A model generated the notes under the pieces. That model was not told the DNA's origin, did no database searches, and saw nothing but the letters and a program-made list of their open reading frames with translations. From Bacillus solitudinis (lineage in GTDB: Bacteria > Bacillota > Bacilli > Bacillales > Bacillaceae_D), in contig NZ_KZ454943.1 in the NCBI RefSeq assembly GCF_002797395.1, positions 1,285,768-1,349,767 on the forward strand: DNA of 64,000 nucleotides, given 5' to 3'. The stretch's first letter is position 1; each line of letters opens with the position of its first letter. Positions 9,861 to 18,874 of this stretch are shown in pieces. The translations under genes were made by a program, and so were the position numbers.

Positions 9861-9894
9861 CTTTCTTTTATTAAAGAAAGTCTGATAGTATAAT
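9861..9894 (+). promoter_or_regulatory. Palindrome overlapping a promoter candidate upstream of mqnE
   Basis: CTTTCTTT-TATT-AAAGAAAG (9861-9880) is a perfect inverted repeat ending 8 nt before TATAAT (9889-9894). A -35 box would fall inside the palindrome, so the repeat could be an operator. The rest of the 325-bp gap (9701-10025) is AT-rich with nothing else recognised; the mRNA leader would be about 125 nt. Confidence 0.45.
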
Positions 9895-10025
9895 AGATAT
9901 GATTACGACATCGGTATGCGTCATTCCTTCTTAAACTTTCATAAAACATAATAATTCTGTACTTTTTTATCTTTATATTCGGATTTTGCATACCTTTATA
10001 TACTTCCGATCGGGGGACAAATAAT

Positions 10026-11120
10026 ATGAGTATAATCTTAACAGATACAAAGCTCCAAGAAATTGCTAAAAAGGTTCAAACTGGTGAACGTTTAACCATT
10101 GAAGATGGTCTTTACTTGTATCAATCTCCAGACTTACTCGGAATAGCTCAATTGGCAAACCAAGTAAATATGAAGAAAAATGGGGACAATGTCTACTTTA
10201 TTGAAAATATGTATATTAACCCTACAAACGTTTGTGAAGCGAATTGTGGCTTTTGCGGTTTCAAGCGTAAGCCAGGAGAAGAAGGCGCTTATACAATGGA
10301 TAGTGAGGCTTTGCTTCAGTATGTAAAAGACCGTTGGAACGATAATATTCGTGAATTCCATATCGTTGGAGGTCATAATCCTGAGGTTCCCTTCGATTAT
10401 TACTTAAACACGATTCGAACGTTAAAAGAACATTACCCCCATGTAACAATCAAAGCCTATACAGGGGCAGAAATTGAATTCTTTTCAAGAATTTCTGGCT
10501 TAAGCATGAAAGAGGTTCTGCAAGAGTTAATTAAAGCTGGACTTGACACCTTGCCTGGTGGGGGCGCTGAAATTCTGACAGAACGTTACCGTGCAAAGAT
10601 GAGTCCAGATAAAGCCTCAACGGACCAATGGCTAGAGGCTCATGAACTAGCTCACGGATTAGGATTAAAGACACACGCAACAATGCTCTATGGCTCCATT
10701 GAAATGTTAGAGGAACGTCTGATTCATATGGATCGTTTGCGTCAGCTTCAAGACCGAACGAACGGTTTTATGGTGTTTATACCACTTGCTATGCAACCTA
10801 GAAGTGTCAACGCTAGTATAAAACGACGCACGACAGCTTATGATGATATGAGAACTATGGCTATCAGTCGTTTAATGCTAGATAACTTCGACCATATTAA
10901 AGCATATTGGATTAATATCGGTGTTCAATTGACACAAATGGCACTTTCGTTCGGGTCAAGCGATATTCATGGGACATTAATCGAAGAACGGATTTCCCAT
11001 TCTGTAGGAGCTCTAACGTCACAAGGAATTACTCGTGACGAACTCGTTCATTTGATTAAAAGCGCAAATAAAGTTCCGGTTGAGCGTGACACTTTTTATA
11101 ACGTTATAAAGACCTATTAA
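10026..11120 (+). CDS. mqnE: Aminofutalosine synthase (radical SAM, MqnE)
   Basis: A 364-residue radical SAM enzyme. Cysteines 70, 74 and 77 (CxxxCxxC in NVCEANCGFCGFKR) bind the [4Fe-4S] cluster. The segment LDTLPGGGAEILTERYR is typical of the MqnE/CofH/MqnC group, and Y-x-NPTN followed by HIVGGHNPEVPFDYY favours MqnE. MqnE joins SAM and 3-[(1-carboxyvinyl)oxy]benzoate to aminofutalosine in the futalosine route to menaquinone. Other mqn genes are not in this window. GGGGGAC lies just before the ATG. MqnC is the main alternative but fits less well. Confidence 0.85.
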   Translation: MSIILTDTKLQEIAKKVQTGERLTIEDGLYLYQSPDLLGIAQLANQVNMKKNGDNVYFIENMYINPTNVCEANCGFCGFKRKPGEEGAYTMDSEALLQYVKDRWNDNIREFHIVGGHNPEVPFDYYLNTIRTLKEHYPHVTIKAYTGAEIEFFSRISGLSMKEVLQELIKAGLDTLPGGGAEILTERYRAKMSPDKASTDQWLEAHELAHGLGLKTHATMLYGSIEMLEERLIHMDRLRQLQDRTNGFMVFIPLAMQPRSVNASIKRRTTAYDDMRTMAISRLMLDNFDHIKAYWINIGVQLTQMALSFGSSDIHGTLIEERISHSVGALTSQGITRDELVHLIKSANKVPVERDTFYNVIKTY

Positions 11121-11202
11121 GAAATGTGTGGAGAGATTATCTTCTTCGAAAAGCTCAAATTCTCCATCTGAATAACAACTTCAAGAAATTTCAAAAGAAA
11201 AA

Positions 11203-11228
11203 GAGGGTGTAGCAACGGCTACACCCTC
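11203..11228. terminator. Bidirectional terminator between mqnE and dapF
   Basis: GAGGGTGTAGC and its perfect complement flank an AACG loop. The minus-strand side is followed by TTTTTCTTTT, so it is best suited to end dapF, and it may also stop mqnE. Confidence 0.8.
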
Positions 11229-11236
11229 TTCATTAA

Positions 11237-12091
11237 TTAGTTTCGTTCAAACACACCTTCACAGATAATTTCAGCAGCACCAGTCATTAAAACATCCCCG
11301 TCCTGCCTCCATTCAATTGTTAAGTCCCCACCTAATAAGTGGACAACTACTTTTTCATCTTTTTTTGAATAGCCGTTTAAGACCGCAGCTACAACAGCAG
11401 CACAAGCGCCTGTTCCACAGGCCTGAGTAATACCAGACCCTCTTTCCCAAACACGAAAATGAAGTTCATTTGCGCTGCTCATCTCAACAAATTCAACATT
11501 AATCCATTCTGGAAAACGTTGATGTTTTTCTAAAATCGGCCCAATCCTTGCAACTGGCGCTTCGGTAATATCATCAACAAACATAACCGCATGGGGATTC
11601 CCCATAGAAACGGCTGTTATTTCTAGTGTTTCACTTTCTACCTCAAACGCTTCCGAGACTACTTTATCAATCGCTTCGCCTAGCATCGGAATAGCTTTTC
11701 TTTCCAATCTAGGCTTCCCCATATTCACTGTAACACTTGTTACCCTCGAACCAGTTGTGAAAACAGAAGCTTCGACCAATCCTCCTAATGTTTCGATTTG
11801 AAACGTCGTGTCCGTTACATATTGATGCTCATAAGCAAACTTTGCCACGCAGCGTAAGCCGTTCCCACAATTTTTTGCTTCTGACCCATCGTTATTAAAG
11901 ACACGCATCTTAACAGGAGCAATGTCAGAAGGACAAATAAGAATCATCCCATCCGAACCTATTCCTTTATTTTTGTCTGCTACCTCAATAGCAAGAGAGG
12001 GTAGTTTACTTTCTTCAAGTTTTTCTTTAAATAAATCAACATAAATATAACTATTTCCAAGACCATGCATTTTTGTAAATTTCAATTTCAT
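11237..12091 (-). CDS. dapF: Diaminopimelate epimerase
   Basis: A 284-residue cytosolic enzyme that converts LL- to meso-diaminopimelate for lysine and peptidoglycan. Both catalytic cysteines are present: NCGNGLRC near residue 76 and ACGTGACA near residue 225. GTGAGGAACAATC precedes the ATG. It follows the small zinc-ribbon-like gene by 9 nt and is probably cotranscribed with it. Position matches B. subtilis dapF (yutL). Confidence 0.97.
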   Translation of the reverse strand: MKLKFTKMHGLGNSYIYVDLFKEKLEESKLPSLAIEVADKNKGIGSDGMILICPSDIAPVKMRVFNNDGSEAKNCGNGLRCVAKFAYEHQYVTDTTFQIETLGGLVEASVFTTGSRVTSVTVNMGKPRLERKAIPMLGEAIDKVVSEAFEVESETLEITAVSMGNPHAVMFVDDITEAPVARIGPILEKHQRFPEWINVEFVEMSSANELHFRVWERGSGITQACGTGACAAVVAAVLNGYSKKDEKVVVHLLGGDLTIEWRQDGDVLMTGAAEIICEGVFERN

Positions 12092-12100
12092 GATTGTTCC

Positions 12101-12340
12101 TCACTTTCTCAACCGTTCTGTTGACCAAAAGTAATCATCATCGGCTTCCATGATTGTCATTTTACTATTACAACAAGGCATAATCAGTAAAGTTTTTATC
12201 CCTTCCTTTGCCCTTTTTAAATCACGGAGTTTCATATGTGTCAGGACGTAGTCACTCTCACAATATGGACAGCTATGAAAGTAAATATCATTATATTGTC
12301 TTTCGTAAGGCCATGTATTTTCAAATGGAATAATTCCCAT
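12101..12340 (-). CDS. Conserved-looking small protein with CxxC and CC, function unknown
   Basis: A 79-residue protein that I do not recognise. CPYC at residues 24-27 and a CC pair near residue 56 could bind zinc. The rest mixes charged and aromatic residues with no membrane segment. A purine-rich ribosome site (AAAGGGAGAAG) is close to the ATG. It ends 9 nt before dapF and shares its strand, which suggests an operon, but no functional link to lysine synthesis can be claimed. Confidence 0.6.
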   Translation of the reverse strand: MGIIPFENTWPYERQYNDIYFHSCPYCESDYVLTHMKLRDLKRAKEGIKTLLIMPCCNSKMTIMEADDDYFWSTERLRK

Positions 12341-12378
12341 CTTCTTCTCCCTTTCTTTAGCTTTTTATTCGAAAAAAA

Positions 12379-12402
12379 GCCTCTAGTCAATATCTAGAAG
12401 GC
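12379..12402 (-). terminator. Terminator after yuzB
   Basis: On the minus strand GCCTTCTAG and CTAGAGGC form a stem followed by TTTTTTTCG. It lies 4 nt past the yuzB stop. Confidence 0.8.
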
Positions 12403-12405
12403 TTA

Positions 12406-12645
12406 CTATATCAGCATATTTTCTTCTAAAAATTCATGAATGTTTTCAAGAAGGTCTTCATTGGTATCACCAGACACGTATTCCCCATTGACAAGTGCAA
12501 ATGGTGTACGAGCACAGGTTCCACAACTTCCCAAACACCCATATTCTATAATATCTAGGTTCGGATCTTTTTCAAGTTCTTCCATCACCTTTTGAGTACC
12601 ACTGGCTAAATTACTTAAGCAAAATTCTATAATAGGACGCATCAT
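12406..12645 (-). CDS. yuzB: YuzB family protein (DUF1450)
   Basis: A 79-residue protein with the four-cysteine pattern of the family: one cysteine near residue 9 and [14 protein letters not shown] near residue 38. The arrangement resembles thioredoxin-like [2Fe-2S] ferredoxins, but whether a cluster is bound is not known. It lies beside yutJ as in B. subtilis and is divergent from the TetR-YutJ gene. ATG 12645 with GAGGTG upstream. Confidence 0.85.
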   Translation of the reverse strand: MMRPIIEFCLSNLASGTQKVMEELEKDPNLDIIEYGCLGSCGTCARTPFALVNGEYVSGDTNEDLLENIHEFLEENMLI

Positions 12646-12773
12646 TTCACCTCAAATTTCTACATGTTCTATGCTACTCCTACAAATAATAGAAGTCAAT
12701 GATCATCCCTATTTCTAGTAGCAACATATTAGGGTAGTGATTGAAAAAAAGTCAAAAAACCTTCACATAATTG

Positions 12774-12820
12774 TTGTTTATTCCTTTTCTTCTCGTTATA
12801 ATCAAAACTGACCGGGGTCA
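12774..12820 (+). promoter_or_regulatory. Promoter and palindromic operator of the TetR-YutJ gene
   Basis: TTGTTT (12774-12779), a 17-bp spacer and TATAAT (12797-12802) make a good SigA-type promoter. At 12809-12820, where transcription would start, lies TGACC-GG-GGTCA, an inverted repeat with 2-nt spacing. This is a likely self-regulatory site for the TetR domain encoded just downstream. Confidence 0.65.
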
Positions 12821-12845
12821 TTTTTATAAGGGAGCGACGGCAGCG

Positions 12846-14483
12846 ATGAAAGCACCAAAAAAACAACAAACTAAGGAACGTATTGAACGAGCAGCATTAG
12901 AACTTTTTCGGGACAAAGGGTTTAATCACACAACCGTCTCAGAAATCACAAAAGCAGCAAATGTTGCAAAAGGAACATTTTTCAATTACTTTCCAACGAA
13001 AGAATCAATTATGCATTCCCTTGCAAAAGAACGACTTCAAGAGGTTATTCCATATTTAGAGCAAAATCATCTTAACCAACGTTCGTTAGTCGTCAGAATT
13101 CGTGCGTATCTCCATTTCATTTTAAGTGATTATGATATTCACCCAAAACTAACCATTCAAATATGGAAGCATGTTATTGAAGAGGAACAATTACTTTTAA
13201 CTCATTGGGAGAAGTTTATACATCAAGCTCAAGAACGTGGAGAAATTCAAAAATCTGCTTCCCTATTTATTTGGAGTCATATTTTAAATAGCCATGTGTC
13301 CTATGGGCTACAAACCTTTGCCAGTGAGCCAACGAAGACACAGCTACTTACAAAAGTAATAGCTTTAGTCGAAGCCAGCTTTGACGCCATCCTAGAAAAA
13401 AGGAGACATCCACATATGAAAAAACTTGTTCTTCTAGGTGGAGGGTATGGTTGCATGCGCATCATGCAACGCCTCCTTCCTAATGAATTACCAAACAACA
13501 TCGAAATCACATTAATTGATCGTTTGCCTTATCACTGTTTAAAAACCGAATATTATGCACTTGCAGCAGGTACCGCACCAGATAGTCATTTACGGGTTGC
13601 GTTCCCCGAGGATCCTAGACTTACCATTAAGTATGGAACAATTACAGATATCCATTTAGGTGAAAAGTCGGTGGAGTTAGAAGGAGGAGAACGAGTTCCT
13701 TACGACTCGTTAGTCGTTGGTCTCGGCTGTGAGGACAAATATCATAACGTCCCTGGAGCACCTGAACATACGTATAGCATTCAAACGATGACTGCCACCC
13801 GTAGAACTTATGAAGCTTTAAATAATGTACGACCGGAGGGTGTGGTTTCGATTGTGGGAGGTGGCTTAAGCGGTGTTGAACTTGCCAGTGAGCTTCGCGA
13901 AAGTCGACCAGACTTAACGATTCGTCTGTTTGACCGTGGAGAAATCATTCTTTCAATGTTCCCGCGTCGACTAAGCACCTATGTTCAAAATTGGTTTATC
14001 GACCATGGTGTTGATGTTCAGAATAAGTCAAACATCACCAAAGTCGAACCAGGTGCTATTTATAACCACGATGAAAGAATGGAAAGTGATGTCGTTATTT
14101 GGACAGCAGGAATTCAACCTGTTGAAGTTGTGAGAAACCTTGATGTAGAAAAAGATACGCAAGAGCGAGTCATTTTAACACCACAGCACTTTCTCCCTTC
14201 CGATGAAAATGTCTTTGTAGTAGGTGACTGTGCTAGCTTACCTCACGCACCTAGTGCTCAACTTGCAGAAGGTCAAGCAGAACAAATTGTCAATATTTTA
14301 AAGAAACAATGGAACGAAGAATCTTTACCCGAAGAGCTCCCACGGATTAAATTAAAGGGTGTACTTGGATCCCTTGGAAAAAAACATGGTTTCGGTTTAA
14401 TGGGAGAACGTACCTTACTTGGACGTGTCCCGCGCGTGTTAAAGAGCGGCGTCCTTTGGATGTATAAACATCATTCAGGTTAA
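12846..14483 (+). CDS. yutJ: TetR-type DNA-binding domain fused in frame to a YutJ-type NADH dehydrogenase-like flavoprotein
   Basis: One open frame of 545 residues. Residues 1-190 are a complete TetR regulator: the HTH (AALELFRDKGFNHTTVSEI followed by AKGTFFNYFPTKESI) and a helical ligand domain. Residues 191-545 are a complete YutJ-like FAD/NAD(P) oxidoreductase: LGGGYG at the start, IVGGGLSGVELASEL mid-way and VFVVGDCASL near the end. An internal ATG at 13416 is preceded by AAAGGAG at 10 nt, so the second half could also be made alone. ATG 12846 is chosen over the longer frame because GGGAG and the TetR start fit. In B. subtilis YutJ is separate, as I recall. Either a real redox-sensing repressor or a lost stop between two coupled genes. 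Confidence 0.8.
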   Translation: MKAPKKQQTKERIERAALELFRDKGFNHTTVSEITKAANVAKGTFFNYFPTKESIMHSLAKERLQEVIPYLEQNHLNQRSLVVRIRAYLHFILSDYDIHPKLTIQIWKHVIEEEQLLLTHWEKFIHQAQERGEIQKSASLFIWSHILNSHVSYGLQTFASEPTKTQLLTKVIALVEASFDAILEKRRHPHMKKLVLLGGGYGCMRIMQRLLPNELPNNIEITLIDRLPYHCLKTEYYALAAGTAPDSHLRVAFPEDPRLTIKYGTITDIHLGEKSVELEGGERVPYDSLVVGLGCEDKYHNVPGAPEHTYSIQTMTATRRTYEALNNVRPEGVVSIVGGGLSGVELASELRESRPDLTIRLFDRGEIILSMFPRRLSTYVQNWFIDHGVDVQNKSNITKVEPGAIYNHDERMESDVVIWTAGIQPVEVVRNLDVEKDTQERVILTPQHFLPSDENVFVVGDCASLPHAPSAQLAEGQAEQIVNILKKQWNEESLPEELPRIKLKGVLGSLGKKHGFGLMGERTLLGRVPRVLKSGVLWMYKHHSG

Positions 14484-14495
14484 GCAGCTAGGCTA

Positions 14496-14535
14496 TTTCC
14501 TGAGTCAGCATCTAAATTCCGCTGACTCTGGGAAA
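14496..14535. terminator. Hairpin between convergent yutJ and AEC transporter genes
   Basis: GAGTCAGC/GCTGACTC (8 bp) extended by TTTCC/GGAAA across a small mismatch, with an 11-base loop. There is no T-run, so it may be a weak terminator or an mRNA-stabilising end. Confidence 0.45.
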
Positions 14536-14561
14536 GCTCAAAGCAGGTGAAGCCACATTTT

Positions 14562-15500
14562 TTATCCTAAGACGATTATCGCAATATATGCAACTAATGG
14601 AATCGTTAATAATGATAATAATGTTGAGTAAATCGTCGTAAATACAGCTGACTCTTCATCATCCGTATAGCGAGCAAATAAAACCGTCGCTAACATAAAC
14701 GTTGGCATCGACACTTGAATTAACGTTACTTGTGTAACAGCCTCGTTTACTGGAAAAGCTTGAATAACAACAATAACGATAATCGGAAGCAAGATTAACT
14801 TAAGAATTAAGGGAACACTAATAAACTTAAGAGATACCTTCTTTTTTTTAGCGATAAAATCAGGTAGCAGAAGACCCACATAAATCATTGCTAGCGGCGA
14901 AGCCAATGCTGCGAGTCTTGCTGTTAATTCTTTTACAATCAGCGGTGGGTCAAAACCAATTATGGCAATTAAGATTCCAATAATAATCGCAATAATTGGA
15001 ATATTAATCATCGATTTGAAGTGCTTAACTGTAAATTTTTCGCCTTCCTGTAGCATTATCACAACAATAGAAAAAATGACGATATCCAAGCCTGCATCAA
15101 ATAATGCAGCTAACAATCCTCCTGTAGGCCCAAAAATCTGTGCACAAAGCGGTATTCCAATAAAACCTGTATTTCCTAAAGCAGCTAAAATTGCAATTTT
15201 TCTTGCATTTAATGTTTTGAACCCAAATAGGAAAGCAGCCGCCCAGCCGATTCCCATTCCACAAATATTAAATACAACTGATAGAAGAAAGATACTTAAC
15301 ATATCAGATAATAATTGGTCCGTTATCGATGTGCCCATAATCCCATTTAAAATAATTGCAGGAACAGAAACATTAATGATGATAATCATTAACAGCTGTT
15401 TTGCTTCAAGGCTTACATCAATTTTTCGCCCAATTAAAAATCCAAAAAAGATGATTAGCGCCATCATACTGACAGAGGTAAAGATTGTTGCTATTGACAC
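14562..15500 (-). CDS. AEC (auxin efflux carrier) family transporter
   Basis: A 312-residue protein with about ten membrane helices. The segments INVSVPAIILNGI and AALGNTGFIGIPLCAQIFGP are hallmarks of the AEC/membrane transport family PF03547. Bacterial members move small organic acids such as malate, but the substrate here is unknown. The start is GTG 15500 behind GAGGTAGTAAC. It lies between yutJ and yuzD, where I recall no transporter in B. subtilis, so it may be an insertion in this lineage. Confidence 0.88.
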   Translation of the reverse strand: MSIATIFTSVSMMALIIFFGFLIGRKIDVSLEAKQLLMIIIINVSVPAIILNGIMGTSITDQLLSDMLSIFLLSVVFNICGMGIGWAAAFLFGFKTLNARKIAILAALGNTGFIGIPLCAQIFGPTGGLLAALFDAGLDIVIFSIVVIMLQEGEKFTVKHFKSMINIPIIAIIIGILIAIIGFDPPLIVKELTARLAALASPLAMIYVGLLLPDFIAKKKKVSLKFISVPLILKLILLPIIVIVVIQAFPVNEAVTQVTLIQVSMPTFMLATVLFARYTDDEESAVFTTIYSTLLSLLTIPLVAYIAIIVLG

Positions 15501-15531
15501 GTTACTACCTCAATTCCTTTCCAAAAGCTTT

Positions 15532-15840
15532 CTAAGAGATTTGTTCAACTTTTGCATAAATTTCCTTCAGCCTCGGATTTCCCTCAGTAACAACTTCATC
15601 ATTTAACACAACAAGCGGATAAAAGTATTCATCATTTAGTATCGCTTCTGCAAAAAATTTATCTTTTTCATCAATCTCTTTCTCAATATCAACATAACGA
15701 ATGAAAATCTTCTTTTCTGGATACTTTCTTTGTAGTGCTGCTTCCAACCACTCTTTTGTTTCTATTGCACTTGGTAAATGAACACAGCTAGCACACTTAT
15801 TCTCAGCCCCATATACGACTATCTCAACACGATTTGACAA
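15532..15840 (-). CDS. yuzD: YuzD family protein (DUF1462), thioredoxin-like
   Basis: A 102-residue protein beginning with a thioredoxin-like strand and CxxC (VVYGAENKCASCVHLPS) and ending KEIYAKVEQIS, matching YuzD. The open frame runs 66 residues further upstream, but that extension has low-complexity, non-family sequence. The TTG at 15840 lies 7 nt after AGAGGG and gives the family length. It is divergent from yutI, an Fe-S scaffold, as in B. subtilis. A redox or Fe-S role is inferred only from CxxC and context. Confidence 0.75.
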   Translation of the reverse strand: MSNRVEIVVYGAENKCASCVHLPSAIETKEWLEAALQRKYPEKKIFIRYVDIEKEIDEKDKFFAEAILNDEYFYPLVVLNDEVVTEGNPRLKEIYAKVEQIS

Positions 15841-16036
15841 ATGAACACCCTCTTCATTCACATTCTTCCCTAACCTTAATTCGAAATAAAAAAAAGTGCA
15901 ACCACAATAATCGTGACCTTCACCATCTTTCAGCTTAATATGAAAGAAACTGCCATTTGTGTAGGAGAAAACTTTGCAGATCCGTGGATTTTTTTTTCTG
16001 TGGCTATTATAATAAAGGAGAAAGGAGTTGTTAACC

Positions 16037-16276
16037 ATGGAAACAAGTACTGAAATGCTTGAACAAGTACAAGAAGTATTAGATAAGCTTCGTCCTTTCT
16101 TACTTCGTGATGGTGGGGACGTTGAGCTTGTAGACGTAGAAGATGGTATCGTAAAAGTTCGACTTCTAGGTGCATGTGGTTCTTGCCCAAGTTCGACAAT
16201 TACGTTAAAAGCAGGAATTGAGCGTGCTCTTTTAGAAGAGGTTCCTGGAGTAAAGGAAATCGAACAAGTATTTTAA
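16037..16276 (+). CDS. yutI: NifU C-terminal domain Fe-S scaffold (YutI)
   Basis: A 79-residue protein consisting of one NifU C-terminal domain: [16 protein letters not shown] followed by the cluster-binding CxxC in [12 protein letters not shown]. Such Nfu-type proteins hold and pass on [4Fe-4S] clusters. A TTG at 16028 opens the frame earlier, but AAAGGAG 9 nt before ATG 16037 decides the start. It ends at a strong terminator and probably stands alone. Confidence 0.92.
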   Translation: METSTEMLEQVQEVLDKLRPFLLRDGGDVELVDVEDGIVKVRLLGACGSCPSSTITLKAGIERALLEEVPGVKEIEQVF

Positions 16277-16285
16277 TTTATAATG

Positions 16286-16317
16286 AAAAGCCCGACAATG
16301 TCGGGCTTTTCTTTTTT
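16286..16317 (+). terminator. Terminator after yutI
   Basis: AAAAGCCCGA and TCGGGCTTTT form a perfect stem with a CAATG loop, followed by CTTTTTTT. Confidence 0.92.
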
Positions 16318-16371
16318 TTAGGCCGTTCTTAAAAACAACTACTACTGCAATTAAAAAAAGGCTGATTATCA

Positions 16372-16410
16372 GAGGCCTCTGAAAAGGTCGGTTTTTACCT
16401 TTTTCAGTGG
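16372..16410. repeat. Dispersed hairpin element (AAAAGGT/ACCTTTTT family)
   Basis: CTGAAAAGGT-loop-ACCTTTTTCAG with the left flank GAGGCC. Its right side (ACCTTTTTCAGTGG, 16397-16410) is identical to the right arm of the hairpin at 59733-59746. It lies in the non-coding gap between yutI and the SplA-like gene, away from any stop codon; nothing else was recognised in that gap. Confidence 0.6.
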
Positions 16411-16580
16411 ACTACTCAGCAATGAGTGAAGACGTCGCTTTGTTTTAAACTCGGTATAAGAGGGTTTCTCTTAGCGAACGCGCGACGATCGGAACCATTC
16501 CTCGATATTAGTCTTTTTCTTTAAAAGAAGTTATAATTTTAAACATGATTCAAAGAGAGCAATGACTTTACACATGCTTA

Positions 16581-16607
16581 AAGAAAGACTGCTACGCAGC
16601 CTTTCTT
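16581..16607 (-). terminator. Terminator overlapping the end of the SplA-like gene
   Basis: On the minus strand AAGAAAGGCTGC and GCAGTCTTTCTT pair (one G-U) around a three-base loop, and CTTTCTTTAA forms the tail. The stem touches the stop codon. Confidence 0.7.
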
Positions 16608-16837
16608 TATAACATATACTGCTGGAATAATCCTTCTGCTTCTTCTTGAGTTGTAAAAATCGCATCATCTACTTCAATGGGGTGGTAAAAATCGTGAATC
16701 AGCAGAGATAGTTGGTCTGGATCCATTGGATGTCGAGCGATTAATGCTTCTTGTATCGTCGAAACGGTTTGCGTATGTGGATTTCGGTAAATCACATACA
16801 CTTGTTGTCCTTCGTAAAGCTCTTCAATATCAAGCAA
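16607..16837 (-). CDS. SplA-like small regulator (putative)
   Basis: A 76-residue soluble protein. The stretch QQVYVIYRNPHTQTVSTIQ followed by ALIARHPMDPDQLSLLIHDFYHP resembles what I recall of SplA, the small regulator of the spore photoproduct lyase operon, and of unnamed SplA-domain proteins. No splB is adjacent, so regulation of spore DNA repair is only a possibility. The start is TTG 16837 behind GGAGG at 9 nt. It follows thrB on the same strand after 53 nt and might be cotranscribed. Confidence 0.5.
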   Translation of the reverse strand: MLDIEELYEGQQVYVIYRNPHTQTVSTIQEALIARHPMDPDQLSLLIHDFYHPIEVDDAIFTTQEEAEGLFQQYML

Positions 16838-16890
16838 TAGGGTTCGCCTCCAACATTTGATGTCTTTGGTTTACCCTTAAAACGATTTTT

Positions 16891-17811
16891 TTATGCTTCC
16901 GTTACAGATGAAAGAGCTTCTACTCTCACTCCTTGATTTGCTGGCAACAAGACATCTACCTCAAAGTTAGGAAAACGACGTTGGAGCAAGTCTTTTATAT
17001 CTTGCCCTTTATTAATCGGTGCCAAGCATAGCATTGTCGGACCTGCCCCGCTAAGTGCAGCGCCATAAGCTTCTGTCTCGTTTAATACAACATGAATGAC
17101 TTCATCTAAGTGGGGAACAAGCTTGTTCCGGTATGGATGATGAAAAATATCCTTACTCATCATCTTCCCTGCTAATGCAAAATTCCCTTGTAAGAGGGAC
17201 GCAACCAGTACATTTGCAACCCCACTACCTCGAACCGCTTGACGATGTGTAAGCATTTCGGGTAGAACCCCTCTTGCCTTTTTCGTCTTTAACTCTTCTG
17301 TCGGGATTAAAAAGACCAGATCCACCTCAGGAATACCTCCAAATAAAACATCCGTTGCTTCTTCGGTATGTGTCCCAATAACCAGTCCACCATATACAGA
17401 CGCTGCCACATTGTCTGGGTGACCTTCCCACAGGCTTGCATAGCGTACTTTTTCTTCCGGATTTAATAAATCACCAAGAAGTTGGTTAGCAAGTTCTATA
17501 CCGGCAACTATTGCGGCCGCACTGCTACCAAGTCCTCGTGCAAGAGGAATATCACTCGTCATCTTGACGTTACAAGGGGGAAGAGTTCTTCCTAAATCTG
17601 AAGCAACATGAAGCGCAACTTCACAGATCAAGTTATCTTCCCCTGAGGGTACATCGATTAAATCTGTGGAGTCGGAGTGAAAATACCATTCATCAGTTGG
17701 TTTGACGACAAGAGTTAAGTACCGGTTTACACCTAGACCTACTGAATCAAATCCAGGACCTAGGTTTGCAGTACTTCCAGGAACCGTCACGACAAATGGC
17801 TCGACACTCAT
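16891..17811 (-). CDS. thrB: Homoserine kinase
   Basis: A 306-residue GHMP kinase that phosphorylates homoserine with ATP, the fourth step from aspartate to threonine. The ATP-binding motif [16 protein letters not shown] is near residue 89, with N-terminal [15 protein letters not shown] and C-terminal [12 protein letters not shown]. It overlaps the thrC stop by 4 nt (17808-17811), showing tight translational coupling in hom-thrC-thrB. Confidence 0.97.
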   Translation of the reverse strand: MSVEPFVVTVPGSTANLGPGFDSVGLGVNRYLTLVVKPTDEWYFHSDSTDLIDVPSGEDNLICEVALHVASDLGRTLPPCNVKMTSDIPLARGLGSSAAAIVAGIELANQLLGDLLNPEEKVRYASLWEGHPDNVAASVYGGLVIGTHTEEATDVLFGGIPEVDLVFLIPTEELKTKKARGVLPEMLTHRQAVRGSGVANVLVASLLQGNFALAGKMMSKDIFHHPYRNKLVPHLDEVIHVVLNETEAYGAALSGAGPTMLCLAPINKGQDIKDLLQRRFPNFEVDVLLPANQGVRVEALSSVTEA

Positions 17812-18872
17812 GGTTTCACACCGCCTTTAAGATAAGAAAGAAATGCCTCTTCATCGTTTGGTAATAATGTTGGTTTAACTGAAATCGTATCAATTGCCGT
17901 GTTAGGGTCTTTTAAACCATTTCCAGTTAAAACACAAACGATTTTTGAACCTTTTTTAATTTCTCCTGACTCAATTTGCTTTTTTAATCCAGCAATTGAG
18001 GCGCATGAAGCGGGTTCAGCAAATACACCTTCACGCTTAGCTAATAGTTGGTATGCTTCTAAAATCTCTTCGTCCGTAACAAAGTCAATCTTACCATTTG
18101 ATTCTTCAGAAGCCGCTACTGCTTGGCTCCAGCTCGCTGGGTTTCCGATACGAATAGCTGTTGCTACTGTTTCAGGATCAGAAATCACTTCACCACGAAC
18201 AATCGCTGCAGCACCCTCTGCTTCAAAACCTCGCATTTCCGGTAAACCTGTCCCTTTTTTCTCATTGTATTCTTTGAAACCTTTCCAGTAGGCCGTAATG
18301 TTTCCAGCGTTTCCAACTGGAATACAAAGTACGTCTGGTGCCTGACCTAGTGCATCACACACTTCGAATGCAGCTGTCTTTTGACCTTCAATGCGATAAG
18401 GATTTACTGAGTTAACAAGTGTAATATCTTCCTTTTCACTAATTGAACGAACAATATCCAACGCATTGTCAAAGTTCCCTTGAATCTCAAGAACCTCAGC
18501 ACCGTACATAACAGCCTGTGCAAGCTTACCTAGAGCAATCTTGCCTTCTGGAATAACCACGACACAACGTAAACCAGCTCTCGCCCCAAACGCTGCAGCA
18601 GCGGCTGATGTATTACCAGTTGAAGCACAAATGATTGCCTTACTACCTTCTTCCTTCGCCTTCGCAACCGCCATAACCATCCCGCGATCCTTAAATGATC
18701 CTGTAGGGTTTGCTCCTTCGTATTTCACATGGATGTCAACACCCCACTCTTTTGAAAGATGCTCTAGTGGTACTAAAGGTGTATTTCCCTCATTTAATGA
18801 TAGTAACGGTGTATTCTCATTCACCGGTAAAAACTCTTTATATTCGTGCAATAAACCTTTCCAACTACTCAT
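17808..18872 (-). CDS. thrC: Threonine synthase
   Basis: A 354-residue PLP enzyme that turns O-phosphohomoserine into threonine. The PLP lysine is Lys61 in PTGSFKDRG, and the phosphate-binding loop [13 protein letters not shown] is near residue 187. It is the short Bacillus-type enzyme. GAGGAAAATAAGA precedes the ATG; only two nt separate it from hom, and it overlaps thrB. Cytosolic. Confidence 0.97.
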   Translation of the reverse strand: MSSWKGLLHEYKEFLPVNENTPLLSLNEGNTPLVPLEHLSKEWGVDIHVKYEGANPTGSFKDRGMVMAVAKAKEEGSKAIICASTGNTSAAAAAFGARAGLRCVVVIPEGKIALGKLAQAVMYGAEVLEIQGNFDNALDIVRSISEKEDITLVNSVNPYRIEGQKTAAFEVCDALGQAPDVLCIPVGNAGNITAYWKGFKEYNEKKGTGLPEMRGFEAEGAAAIVRGEVISDPETVATAIRIGNPASWSQAVAASEESNGKIDFVTDEEILEAYQLLAKREGVFAEPASCASIAGLKKQIESGEIKKGSKIVCVLTGNGLKDPNTAIDTISVKPTLLPNDEEAFLSYLKGGVKP

Positions 18873-18874
18873 TC

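Noticed and set aside
14962-15606. Open frame of 214 codons on the plus strand
   Set aside because: It is antisense to the AEC transporter gene, whose protein is well conserved; low-complexity Ile/Pro/Lys content is a mirror of membrane helices.
15841-16038. N-terminal extension of YuzD by 66 residues
   Set aside because: The extension overlaps the yutI start and promoter region, lacks family similarity, and a good TTG with ribosome site exists at 15840.
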